A stretch of DNA of 64,000 bases, taken from positions 310,001 through 374,000 of the forward strand of contig JADKDV010000003.1 in the NCBI GenBank assembly GCA_016718315.1, read 5' to 3'. The position numbers were made by a program, and so were the translations under genes. Under the pieces are notes generated by a model. The model did not search any database. It was not told the origin of the DNA and saw only the letters and a list, made by a program, of their open reading frames with translations. This DNA is from Candidatus Obscuribacter sp. Lineage in GTDB: Bacteria; Cyanobacteriota; Vampirovibrionia; Obscuribacterales; Obscuribacteraceae. Within the stretch, counting starts at the first letter, position 1, and each line of letters begins with the position of its first letter. Positions 34,063 to 43,190 of the stretch are shown in pieces.

Positions 34063-35082
34063 TTACTTCAATTGAAGTTGCTTGGACCAGTAGTATTCGC
34101 GGTTTTTGCTGTAGTAGTCGATGGTTTTAGCAAGACCGTCTTCTAGTGTAGTGGTTGGTCTCCAGCCTACTATTTTTTCTATCTTGGAGATGTCCGAATA
34201 GAAGTCGCCTGGTTCTTGCGCTTTTCTTTCTTGTGAAAATTCAGCGTAGTTCCATTTGCCTTGCTTTGCTACATCAATGATTGTTTTGACTAATTCAAGG
34301 AAGCTCACTGGTATATCGGAGCCGACGTTGAATATTTCACCATAAGCTTTTTCGACGATAGCCGAGCGGATGATTGCTTCGACTGTATCGTCGACATAGC
34401 AAAAATCTCTCAAAATACTGCCATCGCCATAGACCTGAATAGCCTCATTATCCATAGCTAATCTTACAAACCAGTTGCAGACACCAAAGCGTGAGTGCTT
34501 CATCTGCGATCTTGGTCCATAGATATTGCTCAAACGCAAAAGGACTGAACGGATGCCGTGAGCATCGTTATAGACCTTGATGATTTTTTCGGCAGTGAGA
34601 TTGGATATCTCGTAGATGCCCTTGGGGTTGGTTGGAGCTTCTTCGTTAACCGGTAGGCTGACGCTGGCGCCGTACTGACCACGCGTACCTGTGTAAACAC
34701 AAATCGCGGTGGGATTGTACTGGCGCAGTGCTTCCATCAAGACTGCGGTACCGGTGATATTGATCTCAATATCTGGAAAAGGATTGGAAAGGCTCATCAA
34801 ATGGCAGACTTGACCAGCCAGGTGAAAGACATAATCCTGTCCACGCACCAAATAGTTTATTGCTGAATCGTCTCTGATGTCGCAATAGTTGATGCGCACG
34901 CGGTCTTTGACTGGCGCCAGGTTAAATTCATTGCCGCCATAATCAGGAATCATTGAATCAACGACAGTGACCTTTGCGCCCAAATTGGCCAGGCGTATCG
35001 CCAGGTTGCTACCAATGAATCCCATTCCGCCCGTAATCAGAGCAGTTTTGCCTCTGAATGCCGTTTCTATTGTCTGGCTCAT
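34063..35082 (-). CDS. NAD-dependent sugar epimerase/dehydratase (extended SDR)
   Basis: 339 residues. The NAD-binding motif ITGGMGFIGSNLAIRL is at the N-terminus, and the active-site region CVYTGTRGQYG and IYEISNLTAEKII is in the middle. The SDR motif YxxxK reads Y-E-I-S-N: the usual catalytic Lys is Asn. The substrate domain has RLSNIYGPRSQM and GDGSILRDFCYVDDTVEAI. It probably acts on a nucleotide sugar used for a surface polysaccharide, as the divergent DegT aminotransferase and GT2 suggest. Confidence 0.88.
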   Translation of the reverse strand: MSQTIETAFRGKTALITGGMGFIGSNLAIRLANLGAKVTVVDSMIPDYGGNEFNLAPVKDRVRINYCDIRDDSAINYLVRGQDYVFHLAGQVCHLMSLSNPFPDIEINITGTAVLMEALRQYNPTAICVYTGTRGQYGASVSLPVNEEAPTNPKGIYEISNLTAEKIIKVYNDAHGIRSVLLRLSNIYGPRSQMKHSRFGVCNWFVRLAMDNEAIQVYGDGSILRDFCYVDDTVEAIIRSAIVEKAYGEIFNVGSDIPVSFLELVKTIIDVAKQGKWNYAEFSQERKAQEPGDFYSDISKIEKIVGWRPTTTLEDGLAKTIDYYSKNREYYWSKQLQLK

Positions 35083-35321
35083 TTTTCTTAAATTCCACTC
35101 AGATTACTGATCTTAGTTTTGATATTTCATTTACTGCAATCAGTGTTGTTGCCTGTTTGAGGACCGATCTTATCACGCAAATGAGCCCCCATACCGTTCT
35201 CTTTAGAATTACTGTGGGCATGTAGCTATGTTGTCAACTAAAGCGCCATTAATTGCAAACTGGCTCTTTTCTTCTACTATTATCCTTTCACTGGCGATAG
35301 ATATTGAGAGGCTCGATAAGG

Positions 35322-36479
35322 TTGAAAGTCCCCTTCGGCAACATGAAGATCCACTACCATGCCTACAAGCAAGAGCTAGATCAGGCTGTAGCGCGGGTTA
35401 TGGAAAGTGGTCACTATATATTGGGACCTGAACTCGACAAATTTGAAGCCGATTTTGCCAAGTTTTTGGGCGCTAAATATACAGTTGGGTGCGCTTCTGG
35501 TACTGAGGCGATATATCTGGCTCTCGTCGCCTGCGGCGTTGTGCCCGGTGATGAAGTACTGGTGGTCGCTCACACAGCAGTGCCGACTATATCTGCCATT
35601 TCAATGACTGGCGCCACGCCGGTTTTTGTCGATATCAATGCTTCTACATATGTGATGCGTGAAATTGAGCTAGAAGCCAAAATCACACCTAAGACAAAAG
35701 TAATCGTGCCGGTCCATATTTATGGACACATGGCTGACATGGAAACAATCATGAAGGTCGCTCAAAAGCACGGCCTCAAAGTAATGGAAGACGTAGCTCA
35801 GGCAACAGGCGCCACTTACCGTGGTCAGACAGCCGGCACTATCGGCGACTACGGCGCTTTTAGCTTTTATCCCAGCAAAAACCTGGGAGCCTTTGGTGAT
35901 GGCGGAGCAATCTCCACCAATAGCGAAGAAAGCTACAAAAAACTCATAATGCTACGTAACTACGGTCAGTCCAAGCGCTACTACCACGACATCATTGGTA
36001 TCAATAGCCGCCTCGATGAGATCCAGTGCGCCATCCTTGGTGCACAGTTACCTTTTGTCCATCAGTGGAATGATCGCAGACGCGAAATTGCTGCTCGCTA
36101 CACCGAAGGTCTCAAAAATGTGGTTGTTACTCCTGTTGAGCAGCAGGGCTGCAAACACGTTTATCACCTTTATGTAGTGCAAACACCTTATCGCGATGAG
36201 TTGCAGCAGTATCTGCTCGACCGCGGTATTCAGTGCTTGATTCACTATCCTATCCCGGCTCACTTGCAACAAGCTTATGCCTTCCTCGGCTACAAGACTG
36301 GCGACTTGCCCACCACTGAGCATATCGTCAAACGCATTTTGAGCTTGCCTATGTTCCCTGAGCTGACCGACGAGCAAGTCGACGAGGTCATTGAGGGCAT
36401 CAAAGACTTCCACAAAGAACGCGGCATCACTTTTGAGATGGTGCAAAACAATAAAGCCTTTGCTGAACAAACTGCTTAA
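35322..36479 (+). CDS. DegT/DnrJ/EryC1/StrS-type sugar aminotransferase
   Basis: 385 residues from TTG at 35322, chosen because GAGAGG lies about nine bases ahead and the usual start 'MKVPF..L' then fits. PLP enzyme that aminates a keto-sugar nucleotide. The PLP Lys is in FSFYPSKNLGAFGDGG, the substrate-site motif is TEAIYLAL, and MLRNYGQSKRYYHDIIGINS with RLDEIQCAILG follows. It is divergent from the epimerase and 33 bp before a GT2, so the three likely make and transfer an amino sugar. Confidence 0.93.
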   Translation: MKVPFGNMKIHYHAYKQELDQAVARVMESGHYILGPELDKFEADFAKFLGAKYTVGCASGTEAIYLALVACGVVPGDEVLVVAHTAVPTISAISMTGATPVFVDINASTYVMREIELEAKITPKTKVIVPVHIYGHMADMETIMKVAQKHGLKVMEDVAQATGATYRGQTAGTIGDYGAFSFYPSKNLGAFGDGGAISTNSEESYKKLIMLRNYGQSKRYYHDIIGINSRLDEIQCAILGAQLPFVHQWNDRRREIAARYTEGLKNVVVTPVEQQGCKHVYHLYVVQTPYRDELQQYLLDRGIQCLIHYPIPAHLQQAYAFLGYKTGDLPTTEHIVKRILSLPMFPELTDEQVDEVIEGIKDFHKERGITFEMVQNNKAFAEQTA

Positions 36480-36512
36480 TCGATAAAAACCGCACCACGA
36501 ACGGATTAAATC

Positions 36513-37250
36513 ATGAACAACCTTCAGTCACAATCAACGGCACTAAAGACAAGATCAAAACAGGCACTAACCTCGGTGTCATTGATTATCCCGGCCTACA
36601 ACGACGAAGAAACAGTCGGTCGTCTGATTGACGATGCCGATACAGTACTCTCAGAGCTTGCCACCGACTACGAAATAGTTGTAGTCAATGATGGCAGTAA
36701 AGACCGCACTCTCGATGTCTTGCAAGGTAGAGCTGAAGTCAATCCTCATGTAAGAGTAATCAACCATCCAGTCAATAAAGGATTTGGTTACACAATCCGT
36801 GAGCTTTATCTCTCTGGCAAAATGGACTTTATCTTCTCACTCCCTGGCGACTATCAATATGCTCCCAAAGAGCTAGTCAAAATGGCTAAGGGTCTCGATA
36901 AGCACGACTTTGTAATCGGTCTGCGTTTGCACCGCAACGATCCACCAAGACGTAAATTCCAATCCAAAATCTATAACCTTATGCTCCGTACCTTTTATGG
37001 TCACAAGCATAAAGACGTCAACTCCATCAAACTCTTCCGCCGCGCCATTGTTGAGACTGTTGAGCTGCGCTCATACAGTCCCTTTGTCGATGCCGAGCTT
37101 TGTATTAGAGCTGAGCGTGCTGGCTTTAAAGTCGTGGAGATTCCCATCGAGCACCTGCCTCGCATGACTCAAGGTGCCTCTGGTGGCAAGTTCTCAGTGA
37201 TATGGGAAACATTCTCGGATCTCATTGGTATGCGCAAGACTTTTAAATAA
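36513..37250 (+). CDS. Family 2 glycosyltransferase
   Basis: 245 residues. N-terminal GT-A fold: SLIIPAYNDEETVGRLIDDA and VVVNDGSKDRTLDVLQ. The usual DxD-like region reads FSLPGDYQYAPKELVKM, so the first Asp is replaced. A C-terminal basic part (IPIEHLPRMTQGASGGKFSV) fits the dolichol/undecaprenyl-phosphate sugar transferase group. No membrane helix is seen. It forms an operon with the aminotransferase, and probably helps build a surface glycan or lipid-linked sugar. Confidence 0.88.
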   Translation: MNNLQSQSTALKTRSKQALTSVSLIIPAYNDEETVGRLIDDADTVLSELATDYEIVVVNDGSKDRTLDVLQGRAEVNPHVRVINHPVNKGFGYTIRELYLSGKMDFIFSLPGDYQYAPKELVKMAKGLDKHDFVIGLRLHRNDPPRRKFQSKIYNLMLRTFYGHKHKDVNSIKLFRRAIVETVELRSYSPFVDAELCIRAERAGFKVVEIPIEHLPRMTQGASGGKFSVIWETFSDLIGMRKTFK

Positions 37251-37308
37251 GTCTGTGTTTTTGCAGTGGCTATTGCTGGTTGCTCTATGGGTAACTGCTT
37301 TTGTCGTG

Positions 37309-37333
37309 TGAGAAAAAGGCCTGATTTTTCTCA
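37309..37333. terminator. Hairpin after the GT2 gene
   Basis: TGAGAAAAA / TTTTTCTCA, a perfect 9-bp stem with a 7-base loop. It resembles the element at 22384. AT-rich stem, so terminator strength is uncertain. Confidence 0.5.
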
Positions 37334-37399
37334 TTCAATGGGGAACTTCATAATGGGGGCATCCGGCTTCCGCCTGCGCTCAATTTCAGCACTTCCCGC

Positions 37400-38125
37400 T
37401 TAGTCCCACCAGAATTGCCAGACTGTAGCTCCCATTAAATCTATAGCCAGTCCTGAGATAGTGCGATCTCCATGACCTTGCATGACATTGTCTGGGCAGT
37501 ACTGCGCGTGCTCAAAGGCCAGTGCAAGGGCCTCGTCTTTATCCACCACCGGCTTTTTTACTTTTAAAAATAGTGAGTCTCTGCCCATACACAAGAGGTC
37601 GGCTCCGTACTTTTCATGCCATCTCTTGAGTAGTGCTATGTGCACTTGTGTAGAAGGACATTCATTCCAGCCTAAGCCGCTAAAAGTAAGATAGGCTGGG
37701 ATTTGCCAGGATAGTTTGGTGGGCACCAAAATCAGCGTACTGCTAGTTGGCAATTTGGTCAGTGTGACCTTGCGCTTAGTAAAATCGCCAACTTTCATAC
37801 TTATGTCGTCGGGATTCTCTAGCCAGTGTTTGATCAGTTGATCTGGACTTTTGAGCCATTTTTCGGGGTCTAATTTTTCGCCTTCTGCCAGTGTTTTCTT
37901 GGCTTTGCCGGGTTCACCAATCAAATCTTCGATGCTGGCATCAACTGCAAATAACGGTGAGAATCCAGTTTCATTTGCTTTTGATAGCAATTTCTCTGCT
38001 ATTGATTCAGCATCTTTGCGTGCTATTTCTAAGACGTAAATGCTTTTTGATTTACTCTCGTTTCTTACTTCGGATACTTTTGCCTCGACGCCGGCAGCGT
38101 CAAGTACTTTCTGTATTTCACTCAT
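37400..38125 (-). CDS. DUF4253 domain protein
   Basis: 241 residues, cytoplasmic. The C-terminal half has the DUF4253 marks: LLKRWHEKYGADLLCMGRDS, DEALALAFEHAQYCPDNVMQ and the terminal WQFWWD. The N-terminal half is a separate region that resembles a stand-alone alpha/beta domain. Function of the family is unknown; some members are linked to toxin-immunity loci. It overlaps the TPR gene by four bases (ATGA). Confidence 0.7.
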   Translation of the reverse strand: MSEIQKVLDAAGVEAKVSEVRNESKSKSIYVLEIARKDAESIAEKLLSKANETGFSPLFAVDASIEDLIGEPGKAKKTLAEGEKLDPEKWLKSPDQLIKHWLENPDDISMKVGDFTKRKVTLTKLPTSSTLILVPTKLSWQIPAYLTFSGLGWNECPSTQVHIALLKRWHEKYGADLLCMGRDSLFLKVKKPVVDKDEALALAFEHAQYCPDNVMQGHGDRTISGLAIDLMGATVWQFWWD

Positions 38126-39849
38126 GATCCGCTCAGGCTCTCACTTCTCTTTTTCTTCTTATATCTATCCATGATTTCTTCCGCTCGTTTTTTGAGCTGA
38201 GCTGCTTCTTCTGGTTGATTCATCTTTTGTTTGAGATTAGCTAGGTTGACCAGGCTTCGATACAAATCGATGTGCTGTTCACCAAGATTCTTTTCTCTGA
38301 TTGCGAGTGCTCGCTTGAGTAGTGTTTCTGCTTCCTGGTACTTGTTTTGCTTGGCATAAAGGATACCGAGGTTGGTGCAGTCTTCTGCTATACCAGTACT
38401 GTCCGCTGGTAGGCATTTGGTGTCGATGGCAAAGGCTTCTTTAAATGCTTCCTCTGCTTGATTGAGTTTGCCTTGTACGCCCATGGTCACGCCTAGTGTG
38501 TTGAGCACGCCAGCTAACTTGGGATTTTCTCTACCATATGCTTTTTCCAAAATAGATATAGCTTTTCTGGCATCAGCTTCGCCGTCAGAGACTTTGCCGA
38601 GATTGCGATTGATTTCAGCTCTCAGCTCAAGACATGATGCGGCATAGACGCTGTCGATACCCATAGCCTCTGTAAATAAGGTCATGGCGCGGGCGATTTG
38701 ACTATCAGCTTGTTGATACTGGGCGTGCTTCATAGATATTTTTGCCAGTTGTACATAACTACTTGCAATATCTACTTTGTCAGGCGTATCGACCTTTTCG
38801 TTGATAGCTATGGCTCGTTTGATTACAGCTTCGGCATCATCGTAGCGACCTTCTGAAGTATAAAAACTACCGATGTTTATTAGGTGTTTTGCTACTTTTA
38901 CATTTTCTTTGCCGAGCAATTTTTCGTCTATTGCCAGCGCTCTTAAAAAACTCTGCTCTGCCAGAGCATTTTTGTTTTGACTGTAATAGGCCAGCGCTAG
39001 ATTGCTTAGATTGGTTGCTACTGTGCTGTTTTCACTGCCAAGCAGTTTTTCGTTGATGGCCAGTGCTTGTTTGCACGCCTCTTCTGCTTCGGCAAATCTG
39101 TTCTCTTTTGTATAAATCACAGAGAGGTTGTTTAGAGTACTGGCGATTTCTGCGCAGTCTGGTCCGTTCTTTTTTTGATAAATAGCTATGGCTTGTTTAT
39201 AGTGAGATTCGGCTTGTTTGTTTTGTTCGTATTTGTCTTCCACCATGGCCATGCAAGTATAGGCTGCTGCCATGCTTGGACCGTCTGCACCTTCGACTTT
39301 AGTGATGATACTTTGGGCCCTGTTGCTACAAGCAAGAGACTCCTGATACTTACCTTGATGAAAGTACAAATCGGCTAGTGTTAGACAGATGCTGCCGACT
39401 TGCTGTGAGTCTGCTCCAAAAGCCATCTGGCAGATAATCAAATTGCGAGTGCAAAGGTCTGCTGCTAACGCGTTTTTGCCACGTTGTATCAAAAGAGTGG
39501 CGTAGTTTGTCAGTGCCTGGCTCAGTCTAGTCAAGTCAGGTGGAATAATTTGTTCTTCTAACTCGATAGCGCGAGCAAACATGTTTTCGGCTTGATCGAG
39601 TTTGCCTGTCTGGCGCAAAATTGTTGCAAGATTGACAAGACTCTGGGCGGTTCTGACTTTATTAGATTTATCGGCTGCTGCAATTGATAATGCTTGCGTG
39701 TAGGATTGCTCAGCATTGGCATATTTTTGTTCGCTCTCTTGTTGCTTGCCTCTGTTGGTGAGCGCTGTCCAGTCATCCTCTGCCCAGGCTGCTTGGACAG
39801 AGGTCAAAAGTAAAACAGCGAGGACGCCAAGCCGTTTGAGATTTTGCAT
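38122..39849 (-). CDS. Exported TPR-repeat protein (kinesin light chain type)
   Basis: 575 residues. A signal peptide (LGVLAVLLLTSVQAAWAE) precedes about twelve TPRs of the 42-residue kinesin-light-chain type, each like ALAINEKLLGSENSTVATNL with NLALAYYSQNKNALAEQSF. The repeats fill the mature protein, and the C-terminus is basic (KRAEEIMDRYKKKKR). It probably acts as a periplasmic or outer scaffold for protein interactions. The partner is unknown. It overlaps the DUF4253 gene, suggesting coupled expression. Confidence 0.85.
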   Translation of the reverse strand: MQNLKRLGVLAVLLLTSVQAAWAEDDWTALTNRGKQQESEQKYANAEQSYTQALSIAAADKSNKVRTAQSLVNLATILRQTGKLDQAENMFARAIELEEQIIPPDLTRLSQALTNYATLLIQRGKNALAADLCTRNLIICQMAFGADSQQVGSICLTLADLYFHQGKYQESLACSNRAQSIITKVEGADGPSMAAAYTCMAMVEDKYEQNKQAESHYKQAIAIYQKKNGPDCAEIASTLNNLSVIYTKENRFAEAEEACKQALAINEKLLGSENSTVATNLSNLALAYYSQNKNALAEQSFLRALAIDEKLLGKENVKVAKHLINIGSFYTSEGRYDDAEAVIKRAIAINEKVDTPDKVDIASSYVQLAKISMKHAQYQQADSQIARAMTLFTEAMGIDSVYAASCLELRAEINRNLGKVSDGEADARKAISILEKAYGRENPKLAGVLNTLGVTMGVQGKLNQAEEAFKEAFAIDTKCLPADSTGIAEDCTNLGILYAKQNKYQEAETLLKRALAIREKNLGEQHIDLYRSLVNLANLKQKMNQPEEAAQLKKRAEEIMDRYKKKKRSESLSGS

Positions 39850-39934
39850 TTAATGCTCTCTTGAGAATAATTGATCGTACGCCAAAGGTGCCCTAAAGCA
39901 GACCATCAAATTATTGCATATGAACAGAGGCCGT

Positions 39935-41299
39935 TCAGACCGGGCTTGACTTTACGCCAACCCTTTTATTTACATTAAAAGCAAGATGTGCCCGGTCAAA
40001 CAGTACATTGACGCTGTCGCCGTCTTCTGGCGCGCTAACTACTGCCGTATGATAGAGAGACAGTGCTTCCTGGTCTTTGTTTGTGGACACTACCGTAAGT
40101 AAATCACTGCCACCTTGAGTACGCAGCCGATTGACAAAACGAGCTGCTTCTGTGGAGTTTGTAGCTTTCATGACGACCAGCAGTTGATCGTCATCGACTT
40201 TATGTACAGCGTCTTCGTGACGCAAAAGTTGCTTGATTTTGGCAAGTAATCTGGGCGCACTGTGGCTTAAGACGCCGCGTATAAAGACAAAAGCTGTAGG
40301 ACTGTTTTTGCTTATCATTGCTTGCAGTTGGCTGTTGGCGCTATCTATTAGTTCGAGTTGCTTACTACTTGTTTGATAGGCATAAGCAAACGCTGCTGCT
40401 TGGGCTAAGTTTTTGCTGTCTTCTTGTAGGGCGTCTTGTTTTTGTTTTGCGGTTGTCTTGTAAAGCTCAACCAGTCCACTGCGCACCAGTATTGCCACCG
40501 AGTCGATTATCTCGGCGTCGCTAATTAACATCTGGTGTTTTAACGAGGCTAAGGTGAGTTGTCCATCTCTGAGTCTTTTGATTATGTCCTGACAAAATAC
40601 TATGTGTTTATGACCGCGTTGACGCACAAATTTGGAGCACAGAGCCCACTGGCTTTGCGCTTTATCTGGTACTACCAGTTTTTCGGGGAGCACGATTGTG
40701 ATGTTTGAGAGGTCAGCTTCGCTGTGCAAGATTGCCAGCTGGTCTTCCTTTAGCGCTGCTTCGATGAGCACTGCTTGTAGTGGCAGGGCTTTGTTTTTAA
40801 ATGAGTCAAAATAGTCACTTTCAAAAGTAAAGCTACCATTTTTAAGCAATATTATTTCACTCAGTGCTTCCCGACCGCTAAAGCAATCCCACTGTGCTCT
40901 TGTGATGCGTCCCTGCCAAAAGCTTATGGCGCCGGTGATTACATCGTTGCTCGATGTCTCTGCATCAGTTTGAGTATCTATAAATTGGGCGACTTTTAGT
41001 GAGCCTGTGATTTTGCTCAGTGCCAGCGCTTGCAGTAGGCTACTGGTCTGTATTTGACTGAGGTCGCCATTAAACGCGCTGCGCCTGGTGTTTGCCTGTG
41101 GAATATCGACATCTATATACTGAGTCTGTATGTATTCTTGCTGGCACTGATCATCGTTTGATCTGTGAGTACTAAAATCAATGACATTGGTGGCGGACTG
41201 ATAATTATTGATGCCTATTTTGCTTCGCGCTTGCGACCAGAGGATATTGAGATCCGCGATGGTGGGTAGCGTAAAGGCTTTTTGTTTGGGCGCAAACAT
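39935..41299 (-). CDS. DUF4388 (PatA N-terminal-like) protein with degenerate GGDEF domain
   Basis: 454 residues, no signal peptide. A DUF4388-like domain spans about 75-205 (GDLSQIQTSSLLQALALSKI, TGSLKV, GAISFWQGRITRAQWD, SEIILLKNGSFTFESD). A helical middle part follows. From about 325 a divergent GGDEF-like domain is seen (LLAKIKQLLRHEDAVHKVDD followed by DQLLVVMKATNS and AARFVNRLR). The GGDEF motif itself reads VDDDQ, so it should not make cyclic-di-GMP. DUF4388 proteins act in gliding, cell differentiation or secretion regulation in other bacteria. An 18-bp palindrome lies 43 bp ahead. Confidence 0.65.
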   Translation of the reverse strand: MFAPKQKAFTLPTIADLNILWSQARSKIGINNYQSATNVIDFSTHRSNDDQCQQEYIQTQYIDVDIPQANTRRSAFNGDLSQIQTSSLLQALALSKITGSLKVAQFIDTQTDAETSSNDVITGAISFWQGRITRAQWDCFSGREALSEIILLKNGSFTFESDYFDSFKNKALPLQAVLIEAALKEDQLAILHSEADLSNITIVLPEKLVVPDKAQSQWALCSKFVRQRGHKHIVFCQDIIKRLRDGQLTLASLKHQMLISDAEIIDSVAILVRSGLVELYKTTAKQKQDALQEDSKNLAQAAAFAYAYQTSSKQLELIDSANSQLQAMISKNSPTAFVFIRGVLSHSAPRLLAKIKQLLRHEDAVHKVDDDQLLVVMKATNSTEAARFVNRLRTQGGSDLLTVVSTNKDQEALSLYHTAVVSAPEDGDSVNVLFDRAHLAFNVNKRVGVKSSPV

Positions 41300-41341
41300 T
41301 TAAGGCGATACTTTCTAGTTAGCACTGTTACTAACATTGGC

Positions 41342-41359
41342 AGCATATTTAAATATGCT
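41342..41359. promoter_or_regulatory. 18-bp perfect palindrome AGCATATTTAAATATGCT
   Basis: Self-complementary over all 18 bases, 43 bp upstream of the DUF4388 gene start. Operator-like; the regulator is unknown. A second, 10-bp palindrome, TTGTGCACAA, lies at 41397-41406. The rest of 41300-41657 holds no supported gene. Confidence 0.5.
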
Positions 41360-41657
41360 CTTTGGCTTGTGTGTTGTGCATTTCAGTGTTTTTGATTTGT
41401 GCACAACTTGCTTCCATCAATTGGAAGATGGTGGAAATATATCAGCTGGCACGAGTGTATATCTCTTGCGTAAAATAGAAAACTTTAAGCTCTGCGCAAG
41501 TGCTTACTGCTGCTGCCTTAGCTGGTATGCATAGATTCGTGTCGCACGTAGCCATAAGTTGCCAGGGACAGATCATTTTTGTTTTGCTGCTTTTGGCAAA
41601 GATTCGACATTTGTTTATCGGTCTATTGCCATCTTAGTGCAGGTGGTTTCTTACTAT

Positions 41658-43190
41658 TTAGAGCTGTGTTGTTATTGCTTTGAGCGCCAGGAGCCCGACT
41701 TGAAACTCTACCTGGGCATCAATCAATCTAAATTTTGCTTCGTTTAATTGCCGTTCGCGTTCTGATACCAAAAAGACTGTACTGTCTCCAACCTGAAATC
41801 TTTCGCGCTCACCAAAGTAAACTTGCTGCGATTTTTGTACTTGTTTTTCGAGAGCCAAAAATTTTGTATAGGATAGATTTATCGCTGAAATCGCGTCGTA
41901 GACTTCGTTGCGAATGCGCTGTTCTTCTGCCTGTCTGTCTCTGCCCAGTTTGTCGAGACGTAATTTAGCTGCCTGCACTTTGCCTTTTGCTGTGCGCATA
42001 AGCAGGGGCTGACTAAATGTCACCTGACCACGATAGACTTTGTGGATGCCGTTTTTGCCATTGTCATAGCCACCGACCACCACCGCGTTCATTGCCGGTA
42101 ATAGCTGGTTTTCGGCCAGTTTTAGCTGAGCTTGAGCGATTTTTTTTTGCAGGTCAATTGCTTTTAGTTCTGGTCTAGTGGCCAGTGCCTTAATCACATT
42201 GCGATCCTGTTCTTCTGCCATCATCATTTGCGGTCTTGGCATTGCCTCAGGCACATTTTGTTCAGTGGGTAATGGCAGCGGCACACCACCCACATCAAAG
42301 AGCATTGCCGATAGTCTAAACGAGTACCGCTGGAAGTCCCTTTGTGACTGGGCTAGGTCGGCATTGCGTCTTTCGACGTCTTCTTCTGCTTCAGTGACAT
42401 AGATTTTGGCCAGGTCGCCGCTTTCTGCTTGCTGTCCGCTGATTTTGGCGACAAGCTCGGCTAATTCTAGTATCGCTGTCGAGACTTTGATTTTTTGATT
42501 TGCTGCCACCCAATGCCAGTAGATTGTACCGGCTCTAAGCAGTGTATCGAGTCTGGTTAGAGCAAAAGTTTGAGTGGCTATCTGCTCGCCAAATTTTGCT
42601 TCTTTTTCATTAAAAGACTGTTCGTTGTGTATCAGTCCACGCAACAGTGGCACATACAATCCGCCTGAATATTCGCCACCTTCTCCAGTCTCGATATAGG
42701 GTGATTGGGCTGAGTTGGGGTTGTATCTATATTGTGCAAAGGTGCGCACACCAGATCTAAATGGTATTTCTACTTTGGGATAGTTAAACAGTACGCGCTT
42801 GGCGCCACCAATCCTGGATGTGTTTTGCATCCTGGTGTAGCCACTTTCAGTTGATAGTAGTGGGTCAAAGACACCTTGTTTTTCGAGTCTATTGGCGCTT
42901 GCCATTTTTTCGACGTCTTTAGCGGCTTCCAATCCCGGAAAGTTTTCGTCCACAGCTCTCAGATAGGATTCGAGTGTCAGCTTTTTGCCCTGTTGGATGG
43001 TTTCTCGGGCCTCGGCTCCGCCGCTCAATTTGTTTTGGGCAATAAGACTGATAGGAGCCAGGCTGATTGCTTGTTTGGCATCAATGGCAAGGGCTGCCTG
43101 GGCACTCAATAGCCACAAGAGGCAGGTGCCCGTTGTTAAAATTGCGGTCAGAGATATGGTGCCTGGAGGCACCACGCAAGGTGACCTCAT
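41658..43190 (-). CDS. TolC-family outer-membrane channel of a type I secretion set
   Basis: 510 residues with an N-terminal signal (ISLTAILTTGTCLLWLLSAQ). Two OEP-type halves are visible through long Ala/Gln/Lys helices (QAKLRLDKLGRDRQAEEQRI, KAIDLQKKIAQAQLKLAENQ). A typical end, STVFLVSERERQLNEAKFRL, is seen. Its ATG lies directly after the stop of the HlyD gene, and the ABC gene precedes that, so the three form one operon. It should form the outer exit channel. Confidence 0.88.
   Translation of the reverse strand: MRSPCVVPPGTISLTAILTTGTCLLWLLSAQAALAIDAKQAISLAPISLIAQNKLSGGAEARETIQQGKKLTLESYLRAVDENFPGLEAAKDVEKMASANRLEKQGVFDPLLSTESGYTRMQNTSRIGGAKRVLFNYPKVEIPFRSGVRTFAQYRYNPNSAQSPYIETGEGGEYSGGLYVPLLRGLIHNEQSFNEKEAKFGEQIATQTFALTRLDTLLRAGTIYWHWVAANQKIKVSTAILELAELVAKISGQQAESGDLAKIYVTEAEEDVERRNADLAQSQRDFQRYSFRLSAMLFDVGGVPLPLPTEQNVPEAMPRPQMMMAEEQDRNVIKALATRPELKAIDLQKKIAQAQLKLAENQLLPAMNAVVVGGYDNGKNGIHKVYRGQVTFSQPLLMRTAKGKVQAAKLRLDKLGRDRQAEEQRIRNEVYDAISAINLSYTKFLALEKQVQKSQQVYFGERERFQVGDSTVFLVSERERQLNEAKFRLIDAQVEFQVGLLALKAITTQL

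Noticed and set aside
34065..34078. Palindrome ACTTCAATTGAAGT
   Set aside because: It lies in the last codons of the epimerase gene and may be chance; no separate evidence of function.
41337..41657. Small plus-strand frames upstream of the DUF4388 gene
   Set aside because: Cys-rich shadow-like peptides without ribosome sites, overlapping the palindromes.
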